A stretch of DNA of 64,000 bases from Panagrolaimus kolymaensis (lineage: Eukaryota > Nematoda > Chromadorea > Rhabditida > Panagrolaimidae): the NCBI GenBank assembly GCA_028622995.1, contig JAJQJQ010000009.1, forward strand, positions 5,890,001-5,954,000. The letters are read 5' to 3'. The notes under the pieces are model-generated. The model saw only the letters and a list, made by a program, of their open reading frames with translations, ran no database searches and was not told the origin of the DNA. The position numbers were made by a program, and so were the translations under genes. Shown one piece after another: positions 1 through 13,966 of this stretch. Numbering within the stretch: position 1 is the stretch's first letter; every line of letters begins with the position of its first letter.

Positions 1-3000
1 TCTATATTTTTGACTTTTCCAATGCCGAATAAAACAATCAAATCGGTTCATGCCATCTGGAATTTGCTCGAAAGCTTCTTTGGCTTCACCAAGCAAAATT
101 CGAAGCTAAAAAAATAAAAATAATTTTTTATAAACAGATTCATGATATTATTAAACTTACCGGATTCACATCTGCATTATGAAGTTTAGGAAAATTTAAT
201 CGATGTTGAACTCCATAATAACACATTTCAATACATTTTTGACTTAATCGAATAACCTGTTCGGGATATGAAGCCATGGTTTGTCTAATATGCTTCATAT
301 CACCTTGAAGAGGAGATTTTGGGTAATTACTATTTATTTGATGGAGTTGCAAACTTGATGGCGAAGTATTTCCTGAACCCGTGGCACTACAATTTCCACT
401 GCTGCTTGAATGTGGATGCATGCTTAATGGATGAGGTGGAGGAGGTGGGCCTTGAGAATACATTCCCATAGAAGGAACTATAGGTAGTTGCTCCACGAAT
501 GGATGTTGATTAATATGAAAATTTGGAGATTGTTGAGATTTATAAAAACTTTTAGCTTCCATAATAAATCTTAACAAAACTTTTGGTGAAGTTATAAATG
601 CTAAAACATTTTCAAAAAATGAATTAACATAAAGTGAACCAAGCATTTTGCAAATTCCAAATAACCATAATAAATCATCTTCATATTGAGGCGCGGAAAT
701 ACTATCACCAAATACTTTTTTATCATGTTCTGCCATTCGCTGTGATTTAATTGCCAATATTCCAACTCTATAAGCATTTAGTAAACGAATTAAGCGGTTA
801 TCACCAGCTGGAATGGGTCTTATAATATTCATGTTTGAATTATTTTGAACATTAGCATTATTTGGTTGTTGTTGATAATAATTTGGCATTTGAGGAGGTT
901 GTGGAGGTAACGCAGCGTTAACTGGATTTGAATTGCTGCTTGAAGCTTGATGATTTGGTGTTGGCATGGATCTTTGTGACCGACATGGTGGAGGAGGATT
1001 TCGAGATGGATAATAATGATTATTATAAGAAATATTTCCAGGAATATTTGGTGAATAATACGAATAACTTGAATCCAAATTATATGGATAAGGCACTTGA
1101 TTTTGTGGAAGCAAATTTGGAGCCGAGTGGCTTGGATGTAATGGAGCTGGAGGATATTGATGGATATTATGCATGGATGGTGGTGGCCCTGGTGGATAAA
1201 ACATATTATTCATATATGGCGCATATCGATGATATTGTTCACTAGCACGTCCAAGTCTTTGATATTGTGCTTGTAAATCAGGTTGAGCTAGCGAAAATAC
1301 TCCTGTTTCATTTGATTCATAAAGTTCATGCCAATATCGAGCAACTTGAAACAAGGCTTGACTGCTGAAGCCATTATTTTCGTTTGCTATTTTTTCAAGT
1401 ACCACGCAAGCTTCTTCAGTCACTTCAAGACTAAATTCTCGGCATTGTCGTAAACGGTGATTCACATCATTGGGAGATAATAGATGAGCTTTATATAAGG
1501 CACTCACAGCCAACAAAGCACCTTGATGAATGATTTCTTGATCAGGTCGATGACTAGCTTTATCAGCTAAAGTTGAAACTTCATATGCAGTAAAATGTCT
1601 GGGCCATGTTCGTCTCACATGTTCCAAGGCATTTTTACCAATATCCAAAGCTTGAGTATGCAACCAACCAACATTATATCCAAATTGTCCCCGAGTTTGC
1701 CAATTCCGCATTGTTAAATTATGAATTCCAACTGCATACATTCCAATCAAAAAGGATGACATTTGGAGATTTCGATGTATTCGAGTCAAAGCATTTAAAT
1801 TTCCAAAATTATTATTATTAAACATAATATTGTTATTATTTCCACCAGCTTCTTGAATGATATCATTCGCTAAATCAGTATAAAAATGTGCTAAAGCTTC
1901 GGTGGCATGTGGAGTCACTTGAGTTTGGCATGGTCGTTTTTGAATTCGAATAGAATCCAATAAACTTGGAATATTTTTTGTTGTATTTTTAACATTACTT
2001 GAAACTTGTGGAAAGGATTCATTATCTCTTTCAAGCTGTGGTCTTTCAGGAATATCTTTTCTTTGAGGTTCATCTTTCTTTTCACTTTTTTTCCATGGAT
2101 AAATTGGACGTTTTCCAGGTGCAGTATACTCGCGATAAGTTGGATCTCGTTCAAAAAAGTATGCGGCATTAGAATCATGATCATCATACATTTTATGGAT
2201 GCTAGGATCGAGTAATTTATCCAACACTAAACCCAAATGACTGAAATCATCTTTGAATTGAATAATGAGAGCAAAAATTAGAGCTCGACAATGCTTTCGG
2301 AAACATTCAAATAGCATGGGATAATCTTCTTCCACATAAGATAATTTAATATCCAAGCAATTTAGAGCTACTTGATAACCAATTTCATCGTCACTAGTAT
2401 TTCTTTTAAGAACATCTCCCTGTTGTTTAACCATTTTTCCATTGGATGTTAAAGCTTCAACAATAAATAATGCAAGAAAAGTGGGTGGCAAAATATCTGT
2501 GTTGTTTGATTGTTTGCAACGATTTATTGTTGACATTGCTAATTTTCGAAGGAATATTGTATCATTATTTGTAAGTTTCACAGCTCTCAAAGCTTCAAGA
2601 ATTTCTTCTTCCAAATAATTTAAATATACTTCCAATTGATGCGTTGGAGCTGCATACCGCTGAAGGGACAATGCGGTGGTTCCGATTTCAAGAGCCAATT
2701 TATGAGCATCTTGAGCAGTAATTTTTTGACCATTTACTTCATATTTTTCAGTATCGTTGAAGGTGAGACAAACTAAAATTGCCATTAATTCCAATGAACG
2801 TTCAAGAAATTCCACTGCCGCTCTAGTTTTAGCTAAAGCAAGCTGTCGAGGTAATTGCACTTCAACTTTTTGTGGACATGATTCCATTTGACGAACTAAT
2901 AATATACCCGAAAACATTGTTGGTTTGCTTTTTTTCTAAAATTAATTTTTTTTAAACCTAAACCTTAAATGTTTGAGTTTTACCATTCCTGAAGAAGATG

Positions 3001-5641
3001 CACCTTCATCAATGCCTGTAGCACATTCGATTGGTCTATTTTCATATGCCATTCCATCATAAAAAACATTTGGCACATTTTGAAGGATATCTTTAGCTAA
3101 TTTAAATGCCATAAAAGCTGCTTCAGCTGGATATCCATGATGGGCTAAAGAGTTGCAAGCATCAAACCGAACATTAAATGGTTCTTGGTCTGCATGGGTA
3201 AGAGCGAGGAATTCGTCTAATTCGAGTTCATGCTTTTCTTTTCTGAAATTATTAAGGAACTTATAAATTTTTTTCAAAGTATAATTAATTTACCTTTCAG
3301 TGTCATTTTCAACATATTCATCTTGTAGGGAATCTTCGCCGCCGCTATAATCAACAGTTCCAGCTGACCCGCTACCTGAATTTTGATTCGATACCACTTG
3401 GCGATTTGGATGATTAGTTCTTGATCGTCTCTTCTTTTTCTTTGATTTTTGCTTTTTACTTGAACATGGTTCAGGCGCATTTGAATTCTCCCATAAAATG
3501 GCTGTTGTAACGCTAAGACTTTTAATTTCATCTGAGAAATCTTCTTCTTGATTTCTCACGATTGGAATATTAGGACATGTAATGGAAGCATCAGATGGCT
3601 GAGAAAATCGAGTCGCAGTTGTTGGAACACAGCGTAATTCTGAACTATGAAAATCAACTTGGCATGCGACTAATGCAGAATAAAATCCAGGAAAATATTC
3701 AGCGGTGAAACTTGCAGTTCGAGCATTGAGTGGATGGCCTTCTGAATTCACCATCATTTTAATTTGATAATGCTAAAATTTAAACTTCCATCAATTGCAT
3801 ATAAGGCTTTTAAACTTACAGGATCAGGTTTGTTAATGGCATCCCAAATTTTATTTACAGCTTGTCGATGATAAAATTGAAGCAACGAAGTAAGTTTTTC
3901 TTTTTCAAAAGAATTTAATTTTGGATTTAATGCCGCAATTTTCCATAATTTTACTATTTCATCAAATAAAGCTGCAGCTTGATAAAGCAATTCAATGAAA
4001 CTATTTGGTTGAAGAGCTCGATTATTTTTTAATTGCATATGCCATTTTCCACTTTCTAATAATTTTGCTTGATACCACCAAATTATTATCTAAAAACCAT
4101 AGCTTTAGTAATTTTATCATATACTTGGAGATAAATAAGTAAGTACCTGATCAACAGCTAAACAATCAGCTGTAATCATATGCAATAAATTAGTGGCATT
4201 TTCATCTTGTCGCTTAAACATTTCAGAAACGATTCCAAAAAAATTCCATAAAGCTGCGGGCTGCTTTGATTTTAACACTGTATGTCGAATTTTATATTCA
4301 CATGCCACAGGTGGTTGAGGTTCATTATTGAGCATTTGAATATCACTGAAGCTATAATATTTTTGAGTTTTAAGCTTATTTTACACATTTAAATAACTTA
4401 CCAAGAAACCCCACTTTTAGGTTTAATAAATTTAATCAAAATAGTTCGAATTTTTTGGTGAATTAATCTTTCATCTAAACTCCAAATTGGTATATCTTTG
4501 TGATCGCCATCTGTTGGATCTGGAGCTCCCATGGCTTGGGAAATATCACTTTCAGATTCTCGAAAATCATCTATCAAATTTTGTGCAATCGTTATATAAG
4601 TTGTTGGTAATTTAGATACAAAAAATTGATATAATTTCTTCAAATTTTCATTACTTAATTCTGTAATCGAATCCACCATTGTTGGACGATATTTAACTTG
4701 ATCAGCTTTATATATTCTGTAAAGACATGTAGCTACAACGTGATGGCACCAATTTGATTGTTCACATGTGCACATTGTTGAAGTTATTCTTTGTCTATAA
4801 ATAATGAGTTAAAAAAATGCTTGGAAGTTAATTAAAAAATTATATATACAAACCTATCAACTCGAATAGTGACGTGATAAATCTCGCTACTTTTGGCAGA
4901 ACAAAAAATTTCATTTGCACCTAATTTTGTTGGTTTGGGTTTCATTTCATCCAATGGAGCTCGATCTACATCTGCATTAATTAAATATCCTATTTGCATG
5001 ACATTTTTAACTGAACCACGCTTATATATTTGTTCGCCACTATCAAACGGAACAGTAGTGCCATTTGCGAGGCAACTAAAATTTTCATATTTAAAGTTTC
5101 TTAAAGCTTTATTTCAAAGATTTTATACCTGTAAAGTTGAATATCCTTTTCATCTTTAGGAAAGCAATGTTTTATAATTAAAAGAAAGATTTTTTCAGGA
5201 ATTTGTACTCTTCGTTCTTCAACCGCTACATTTTCAAATATACTTGATTCAGCGACAACTTCATCGTGATTGAATGTGGAAGATTTCAATAAATTCTTCT
5301 TTCGTCTATTCACAATTTCTTGATGATGTTGAATAAGTTGATCATATGAAAATGATTTTGCTGTAATAAACCCGCATATTTCATCCAATCTTTGAGGTAC
5401 ATTCTTCGAAGACGAAGATGTTGGCTTTTTCGCTACATGATGATCTATAATTAAAATCAATCAATTTCGATAAATATTATTTATGCAAAAATAAATGTTT
5501 ACTTTTAGGTTGCCATTCTTGCCAATATTTTAATGTTGAAGATGATAATTCGCTATCAGCATTACTGGATTGATCTGTATCTTCAAAGAGATCTTCAGAT
5601 GATGATTCAATGAGTTCGTCATTATTTCCATCATCGTACAT
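1..5641 (-). CDS. ebax-1: ZSWIM8/EBAX-1-like SWIM zinc-finger protein (3' end outside window)
   Basis: Ten exons run 5641-5503, 5444-5129, 5099-4854, 4794-4402, 4351-4147, 4089-3820, 3772-3294, 3242-2984, 2935-161 and 105-<1. Reading phase holds across all nine introns, giving 1729 codons with no stop, so the C-terminus lies beyond base 1. A 3' splice site (5662-5663) lies 20 bases before the ATG. The acidic N-terminus is followed by a helix with RLDEICGFI, which resembles an elongin-BC box. The SWIM finger reads CTCEQSNWCHH. Downstream blocks EMFKRQDENA, LAHHGYPAEAA, HRNLQMSSFLIGMYAVGIHN and LLNAYRVGILA match ZSWIM8 in order. The last partial exon keeps the family C-terminal helix. In animals ZSWIM8/EBAX-1 is the substrate receptor of a Cullin-RING ligase used in protein quality control and target-directed microRNA decay; that role is inferred from the family. 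A proline- and asparagine-rich linker lies around 870-1250. Confidence 0.93.
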
Positions 5642-8600
5642 TTTTTAAAATTAAAACAAGTCTGAAAGTTAGTTGACTCAATAAAAATTTTAAATCAAAA
5701 TGTTTCACTGAATCATTGAAAAATTATTTGACATTAAAACAAAAAAAATTTTAAAGGTTAATTAAGTCGTTTGAATTCTAGGTCAAGTTTATTTAATGAA
5801 TGATGATATTCAAAAAAACACCTTTAAGCAATTTATCTTATTTTTTTTATTGATTTTAGACAATTACCACTGCATAAAATAACCAAATATTTCTATCTAT
5901 CCAATAAACCGACGGCAAAAAAAGAGAGCCATTTGGTGTTCGATAGTGTTTTTTTTAGTGGTGGTGTTGGTTGCCATTGTTGCTCTTGCTCATCCATTCT
6001 TGACCTCGACCTGGTTTACAATCACAGACAACTCTGCCAGCGTTTTTTTATTATTATTTTATAAAATAGGACATTTTTAGAAAAAAAAATGAATGTGGGG
6101 ATTGTGGCGGTTTTTTTGGTTAGCTTTGTAGAAAGAAATATGCAAATTATTTTGGAAGTTGGCAAACTCTAATCTCAATGCCAAAAGCGCAAAAAAAATC
6201 ACCAACTTTATATTTATTTTTTCTTTGGCGATTAAAATTTTAACTTACTTTTAAAAGAAAGTAAAAATTGAATATATAAACAAAACAATCAAGCTTTAAT
6301 CAATTGAAAATAATTATAAACCATGGTATAAAATAAAATCAAAAATTATAATAATCGATAGTTCAATAATAAAATGATTCCTGAAAAGCGAAACAATTTT
6401 TTTATTGATAGAAATCAGCAACAAGAAAAAAAAATAAGAATGAACAAAAGCGTTCTTTCTTTCAGGGCACGGAACAACACGAGAACGTTAAAAATGTTAT
6501 TCGGAAAAAAATGGAGAAGCAACAACAAAAAAGTTTCAGCACTAGTTTAAAGTTAGATATTCAAAATATTTTCTAAATGTGCGCTTTAATATTTTTTGAA
6601 CATATTTAAACATGGATACAACTTTCAAAAAAAGAACTTCTTGCAAAAATTTGCGATACAGAAAAATAATTTATGGAAGAATTATGCAAAGCTAAGCAAT
6701 AGAGCAGCGAACAATTGATCACCATTCTTTTCTTTTTTTTTTGCGCTGAAAAAAAAATCAATTGCAGGAAATTTTTTCGACAAAAGCATTTAAAAAAAAT
6801 GAAAAGCAAAATATCTATGATTTAAAAAAAGCTTCATTTTAAAGAAACGTCTCTTAACCAAAATTTAAAAAAATATAAAATATGCTAACTTTAGAATGGC
6901 AAGTTTAAAAGAATTTTATTAAAGGGAAAATAAAGGGTAATGGTCACTTTTTTCAAATAAAATAAAAACGCATGTAAAAAAGGAAGCAAAAAAAAAATTG
7001 GGTTGGACGGGTGAGCACGCAACGGCGCGAACATACACCGGCGAAATTTTTTTCGTTTTCTTTTTTCCTGTCCACTTTTCAGTCGTCGTCAGTCGCGTCG
7101 TCGTCGTGCTCATCGTCTACCAGCTTGTGTTAGTGATGAATGTGCGTGCGTGCTGGCTTGGGGCTAGCTGCTTTTAAAATTGGGCTTTCCTCTTCTTTCT
7201 TTTTTTTTATGACGGAAAAGCAGCAGAAAAAAAAGGAAAAAAGGGACATCTGCCAAAATGAAAAAAGAATGAAAGCAAGGAGCTATGCAAGCGACGACGA
7301 ACAAAATTCATTCGTCGTTAGTTTTTTTTTATTCAACAAACGCTTAAATAAAAATCCGCTGACATTGATGATTGAAGGTAACGAGAAGAAAGAAAAACAG
7401 TCGCAATTTTTTTATTGCGGTGATTATTTTTGTGGATATCCTTGTTATTGATAAAAGTGAGAAGTGACAACAAGAAGGTTGAAATGTAGGAAGTGAAAGC
7501 AATAATAACAGAAAAAGATTTGTTTTTCGATAAACTAAAAGCCTCGAAAATTTGGGTAATCAAAAATGGAAATATTAAAAGAAATATGATTAACAAGCAA
7601 ACCACAGAAACTTTTTAAATATAAAAACAATTTTTAAGTTTTTTAAAAAATACATTGTATTGACATTTTTGACTTTATTATAATTTTCGAAAATTTTGTT
7701 TAGTTGAAAAATAAAATATTTCTTTTAAAATTTAAGTTTCCTAGACAATAAAGGATAATTATTTTCTTACTACATGGCTGTTATTTTTTCTTTTACTTTT
7801 TATATACTAAAAAAAGAATATGACCACCATCGAGGCGGTGCCATTGACGATGAAGCGGTCAGTCAACAAAGTTTTCTTTTCTTTGCCATTGGGCTCATGG
7901 ATATTTTTAGAAAAAAAAAATGGAGAAAAATGCTAGTTCGTTGTGGTGCAAAGACGTGCCGTCACCAATAAAAAAATAAAATGCATTTTTTTTTTCACAT
8001 AGAAGCAATAAATAAAAAATAAAGCAGCAATACAATTTTTTTAATAACCAAGAAAATTTTTTAGGTGATAATTAGGGAACATTGTAAAATAAATATTACA
8101 GTAAAATTTAATTAGCTTTTAAGGAATATAAATAAATTTTTTTTGTGTGTTTTAAAAGGTAAACACAAAAAGGCCAAGTTTTTTTTTCAGAAATGAAACA
8201 AAAATAAGTTTTTAATTTTCAAAAAAAAAAACTGGCAAAAGAATTTCATAACATTTTGAAGTTAAGCTTTGGTGTGTTTCGAAATATAATAACTACTTTT
8301 TTAGTAAATACTGCCAGTTTACTAAATGTTTTTTTCTCAAAAAGTGTTCTTTTTTCAAAAAAGTATGATTGTTCGCTAACACCTTTAGTTTTTGCTTTAA
8401 AATTCTTCCATAATTTTTTCAGGAAAGTTTAAGGAATATTGAAATTATCAGAAAATCAGTAAAATTATATTACCTCAGAATTTTGGATTCGTTATGTGTT
8501 GAATAATGATACTTTTGTCTATTAATAGTTGCTGCAGCTTCTTAATTTTTATAGTTTCTTCAAATCGCGCTTATTTTTATTAATTTTTGTTTCCGCTTTT

Positions 8601-10398
8601 TCCCCTGATTGTTTTTTTTTAATATTTTTCCGACCGATAACGATACTATGTATTTTTTTGTCAATATACATAAAAGCAAGAAACGAAGAAAAAAAATCCA
8701 AAAAATAAGAAAGCATGCATACATTTAAAGACGTTGTTGTCGTTGTAAATGCTGACACTACTAATGTTTGCACAAAATGACTCACGTCGTTTTTCAAAGT
8801 CTTCTTTCTTGATCAATCATACTCACACATACACTTTTTTCTGTACAAAACGTTCTCCTTACTTTTTTTTTTCTCCCAACACTTTTTCTATGCTTTAGTA
8901 TTTTTTTTTCGTGGTGCGCATCCGCCTCAAAATAATAATAAATAAAAAAACTTTAAAGAGAGTCTTCTTCCGTGTAATTATTTTGACGTTGTTGTTGTCT
9001 ATCTCGGAAGCAACAGCATCTTCTAAAAAAACTTTATTTTTGTTATTTGTCTTAATCAACTTAAATTTTTTTTACTCTTGTTATGTTATTTTCTGGCCTA
9101 TATTTTTATTTTGTTTTGTTTTTATTTTGAGTTTTTCTACTATTGAAATAGAGCAGGCTAAATTAAAAGAAAACAGGTTTCAAGTTACTAAAAAATATAA
9201 TAACTTTTTTTTCACGCAGCGCTAGGAAACCCGGTAATAATAATCAGCTGGATGGAGTGGAGAAGAATAAATACAAACTTTTAAAAATTCCAAAGTGTAG
9301 GTCAATTTTAAGTTCAAAACGCGTATTAAAAACTTGCTCAAAAATAATGATAGGTAGAGTGACCGAAAATGTACAGTCACTCATAAAAAATAAAAATTAT
9401 ATCGCGGAGGAGGTAAAAATGACTCCTATCTTTGTTGGTTGATTGACTGTAAAAACTCGAAATATAGCATTGATAAGGTGAGGCCCATCTATCCTTGCTT
9501 GCCTCATTTATAGCTTTCCTTATTTCTCCATTCATCGATTGTGTGTTATTTTGCAAGGAATTTTTTTGCGAATGAGTCATCAAAATGCAAACCAATGTTT
9601 TTTTTTTCATTTCAATTCGATGGTGACTCAAAAATATCCATTTTTATTTTATTTTTTTGTTCCTTCACGTTACTTTCAGCCCCTCATTTTTTTTTATTAT
9701 TTCCATATTTGAATTGATTTTATTTCTTTTAACTTATATTTTTGTGTCCTTTTTTTGGTCAAATTTAAATAGACGATGATATTACAATTACAATTTCTAT
9801 TTCTTTTTTTTTTCTTGAGAAAAGGAAATACTTTTTTCTTTTTCATCGGCTTGATGCGCGTAAAACCAATATAATATTTATTCTTCAAAGTTGACCGTGG
9901 GCATTTTTTATTTTTACGTTTGAGTTGGGAATACATAGGTGCGATGCTTGCTGCTAAAAAGTTGTTTGCATATTGTTTTTGTTCTGAAAATGGCGTGGCG
10001 GCGGCGGCGTCTTTTTTAGAGCTTGATTTTGCTTTCATGCAAACAAAAAATAAAGTATGCTGCGGCAAGCGATTTTGTCGTTGATGACAGTGACGAACGA
10101 AAACTTTGACCATTGGGTATTTTCTTTTTCTTCGTCTTCCTTTTTAATCTTACTATTTTTTATTTTTTCATTCTTTGTTTTTCAGATGGCTTATTAGCAT
10201 TTATTTTCACCTCTCTAATCTCCCATTTATTTTTTTGCATTTTCTCTCCAAATCAATGATTTTTTCCTTTCTTTTTTTCTTCTTCAGCGTTTTCTTATCA
10301 GAGAACCATTTTTATTTGTTCTTTTTAGCGCTTTTTTTATTGTACACAACATAAAAAATTTCTTTTCTCATTGCTATACACTTTTTTTAGTTTCAAGC
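5642..10398. other. Long intergenic region between divergent genes
   Basis: This 4.8 kb stretch holds no gene I can support. It is dominated by A and T runs, and its open frames are short, lysine- or phenylalanine-rich and lack paired splice sites. A GC-richer patch at about 7010-7160 has repeated CGTCG/TCGTCG units and stands out from its surroundings. It must contain the promoters of the EBAX-1-like gene (left) and the DSL-like gene (right). Confidence 0.6.
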
Positions 10399-12110
10399 AT
10401 GAGAAGAAATATTTGTTGCTTGTTATTGTTTTTTATAACGTCCATTGCGGCCCAAGCTTCTAATTACCCTGATCAATTTCAACAGCCAAGTCAATATGGG
10501 CAAAAACAGAATTCATTCAACAGCAATAATCAGAATGCTTACAATAATAACAATAATCAACAACAGCCACAAGGAGGCTTTTATAATGCAGCAACAAATT
10601 TAGCTAATCAAGCTGGTCAAAGATTGATGAATAATACTTTATTAAATCGAGTGGTAAGACAAAATTATTTGATGAAAAGCTATCTCAGAACAAAAACTTT
10701 AGGTAAATACAGGCCTTGGATTATATAATCAAACTATGGGAGGCATTGGTGGCACTGGTACTGGCATACCTCCAACAACATCTGGAGTTAGAATAAAAGT
10801 GCAACTTCAAAATTTTGTTGATCAAGGATACAAATTATCCGATACTTCAGTGTGTATTTGTCCACAAGGACAAAATTATGAAAATTGCATGCATAATAGT
10901 CCTCAAAGAATGGGTTATAGCTGCTATTTTTCATTTATGGTTATTATTAATTCTGCTGAGTAAGAGTCTATTTTTATGTGTATTTGTAAATAGTTTTTTG
11001 AGTTTTAGTTCCCAACTTCGTTATGATGCTACACCATTTTTACGAATCGATAATAATTTTGGAGTAAACCCAAATGAACGAAATGATTTTCAACGACAAT
11101 TTGATTTTATCGTACAAGAAAAACCTGTAAGTCAGATAACTAAAAATGATTCAAAGAATTTATTTAAATTTATTTTTAGACTGGAATTACAGTGATAGTA
11201 AATCATATGGGTGCAGTGATTGATGGTTACACAGGAGCTGTAAATCTTTCAAATGCTGTGGTGCCAGTGGATCGTTTTAGTATTCCATTTGATGAAAGTA
11301 CAATTTATGGAAACCCAATCACCAAATCTGCTACTGGTGGTGATTTACAAACTCAGCTCACTGTTAGTTATACGATTTCATGTGCAAATAATTCTCGATA
11401 TGGGCCAGCATGTAATTATGATTGCACGGCTTCAAGCATTAATAGTCAAAATGCGATTTGCCGCGATGCGGAAACAGGATTTTATCGACTTTGTAGATGG
11501 CAAAGCTCTTCCATAGTTACTGATTGTCAGAATTGCCCATGGGGAATTAAAGATGACGCATATTGTCAAGATGAAAATGGCGGACTTTTAGAAAGTCATA
11601 ATGCCGGAGTTGTTTCGTCCGATTACAAAACTGCTACAATCGTTTTGGCAGTTATTGCTGGAGTTTTATTTATTCTTTTGGCTATTGCTTTAATTATTAG
11701 CATTTGTTTGCAACGAAAAAATAGAGCCAATGCAAATGCAAATGAAACTCCTCCAGGTTATACTCGTCGAAACAATGAAACTCGTGGAGGCCATTTGGGA
11801 AATCCAGAAACTCAACCCTTAAATGCTCCAAATACCCGAGCTGGAGCTCCTGTGGCATTACCAAGAAATCAACCACCTTCATTAAATTTGCGACCAAACA
11901 GTAAGTTGGAAAACTATGATTAAGAAAAAAATAACGAAACTTTATTTATTTATTTTAGAATCAGCTCTTCGAACTCCAGCATATCAATATCCTCCAGCAG
12001 CACATCTTGGTGGAGTTGATTCATTGAATGAAACACTCAATAGCAGTTTTGCAGGAAGTCAAGTTCCTGGTAGAAACGATCCTAATGTTAGTCGTTCCGC
12101 TGATGTGTAA
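10399..12110 (+). CDS. DSL-domain-like single-pass membrane protein
   Basis: Exons are 10399-10653, 10703-10959, 11009-11126, 11180-11900 and 11959-12110, giving 500 residues in phase. A 3' splice site lies 8 bases before the ATG, suggesting trans-splicing. The product has a signal peptide (about 1-20), an Asn/Gln-rich stretch, a domain of about 150 residues that begins with VRIKVQLQNF and resembles the N-terminal C2-like part of Notch ligands, then a cysteine module. In that module RYGPACNYDC is followed by cysteines spaced 11 and 10 residues apart and a CRW motif, close to a DSL domain. Next come a second cysteine cluster, a hydrophobic membrane segment near 390-415 and a Pro/Asn-rich cytoplasmic tail. 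No EGF repeats are present, unlike classical Delta/Serrate ligands. A DSL-related surface ligand is the best guess; another nematode cysteine-rich receptor family is possible. Confidence 0.75.
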
Positions 12111-12811
12111 TCATTTATTTATTTATTTTTTCTTTTTTTTCAAATTTGAAAAATGAAAAAACTTTGTTTTGTTCCTGTCCTGCCAAATAATTAACAGCTG
12201 ATTTGCTTTTAATGATGAACGCCAAAAACCAAAACCTTAAATATTTCGGCATCATTTTTTTAATTATTAAAAAAAACACCCAACTATTTTTTTACCAAAA
12301 TAGGCGATCTCATTGCGCATTATATGCTCCTTAAATAAAAATAAACACAATTCACTTAAACATTTTATAAATTTTTATTTTGTTTTATCCCCTTTTTTTG
12401 TTGTAAATAAATATAAATAATTTAAAATGTGATATAATTTGTTTATAATTTATAGTAATTTAAATTTTAAAAATGATGATAAAAAATAAACTCTTTTTTC
12501 TATTTTTTAAAGTTTACGAAACAAGCAAAAAATCAAAGTTCTTGCAAACAGTTATGTTCGTTTTTATTTTGTTCAACTTTTTTTTTCTTTGATGAGTTAG
12601 TGCTTTCCTCAGGAAGACCGCCCCCGATCAAGCAAAAGAAAGAAAGAAGAAGAAAAAAATCAATAAACCTTGGAATAGCAGCAGCTGTGAAAAAAAGTGG
12701 GATATTCTTTGCTTGCTATTTAGCCACCGGAAGATCAGTTCTCATTTTTTAACCTCGTCGATTTTTAAAATTTTCATTCATCGCAAAAACTTTTTTAAAA
12801 TTATAATTCTA
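12111..12811. other. Intergenic spacer
   Basis: This stretch of about 700 bases between two plus-strand genes shows AT-rich sequence with several AATAAA-type signals around 12336-12490 that would serve the upstream gene. No coding signal is seen. Confidence 0.5.
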
Positions 12812-13706
12812 ATGAATTCAACAATGTCTTGTGTAATGTCAGCAGCTCAAGGAGTCACCCAAGTTATGCATCGTTGTCAAGCAGCTAAGGAAACTGGGTT
12901 TCTTGGTAAGTTCAAGCAATTTGTAAAAGCCTGGAAAATTGCTAAATTATGATTTTAGATCTCTCTGCTTGTGATATCTTGTATGTTACAGATGCAATTT
13001 ATATGGTTTTAAAAGGCTCCACTGTAACAAAATGTACTTTAGCAAATAACGCTTTAAAAAAATTTCCTGCTAAAATGATTGTTAGATTGCCAGACATGAC
13101 TCGTAAGTCGTCAACAAATTTTGTAATGGAATTTATTTGATCTTGATAATTGCAGAGTTCAGTATTGCTGGAAATAATGTAAGCGAATTGCCGGAAGAGG
13201 TATCAAATTGGAAATTAAAGGCGTTAAATTTATCAAAAAATAAATTTACAAAAATTCCAGAAGCTTTATACAAAATGACTGAACTTCAAGTTATGGATTT
13301 ATCAGATAATGAAATTGAAAGTAAGTTTTTCAACACCCTTTAATTAGTTCTGAACAACATGCATATTTTTTGTTTCGTAGAAAACTATTTCTTAATTTTT
13401 TTGAAATTTTTTTTCAACTTTCCGAAGATTAAATGGCGTTTCGACATTTATCAATTATATTTTGGCTTTGATTTTTTACTCTGAAATCTAAATCATAAAT
13501 GAAAGAGTACACAAATGATGAAATAAAAAAATAAACACGATTTATATTAATTTTCAAATATTCTGTTTTCAGATATTGATATAACTCGCCTTATTTCATC
13601 CTTGCCAAATCTCAGAATGCTCAAGCTATCAAATAATCCATTGCCGGTAAAACATTTGCAAAATATACAGGGACATGCAACAAATACTTTACAAATTAAA
13701 TACTAG
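12812..13706 (+). CDS. LRRC20-like leucine-rich repeat protein
   Basis: Four exons, 12812-12905, 12959-13102, 13156-13320 and 13573-13706, encode 178 residues in phase. The protein is mostly leucine-rich repeats. LDLSACDIL, CTLANNALKKFP, FSIAGNNVSELP, LNLSKNKFTKIP, MDLSDNEIENI and LKLSNNPLP mark successive repeats of about 23 residues. Size and repeat layout, including a short helical N-terminus, match vertebrate LRRC20, whose function is not established. There is no signal peptide or membrane segment, so it is probably an intracellular scaffold. The third intron (252 bases) is larger than most here. The next gene starts only 260 bases downstream on the same strand. Confidence 0.82.
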
Positions 13707-13966
13707 TCAATGAATCAATCAATCATCAATCATGCGATATGTAAAAAGAATTATGTATTTTAAATTAGTTTTTTTTATTATTATTTTAAGTATCGCAAAT
13801 TTTTTTTGGCGGCTTTTCATCTTTGTTGTTCTAATGTATGTATTTTTTAATTTTGTGGATAGTTTTTTGTTTCAAAAAAAACGTATAAATATAATAAAAT
13901 TATTGTATGCTTTTATTTCCATTTTTGTCTCTTATTTGGCTTTAACAAGTGACTGCTTTTAAAAAA

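Noticed and set aside
928..1245. Plus-strand frame of 105 codons
   Set aside because: Antisense shadow of the long EBAX-1-like exon; no ATG or splice support of its own.
9697..10113. Minus-strand ATG frame of 138 codons
   Set aside because: Lys/Asn-rich low-complexity tail from T-rich DNA; no splice sites, leader or family match.
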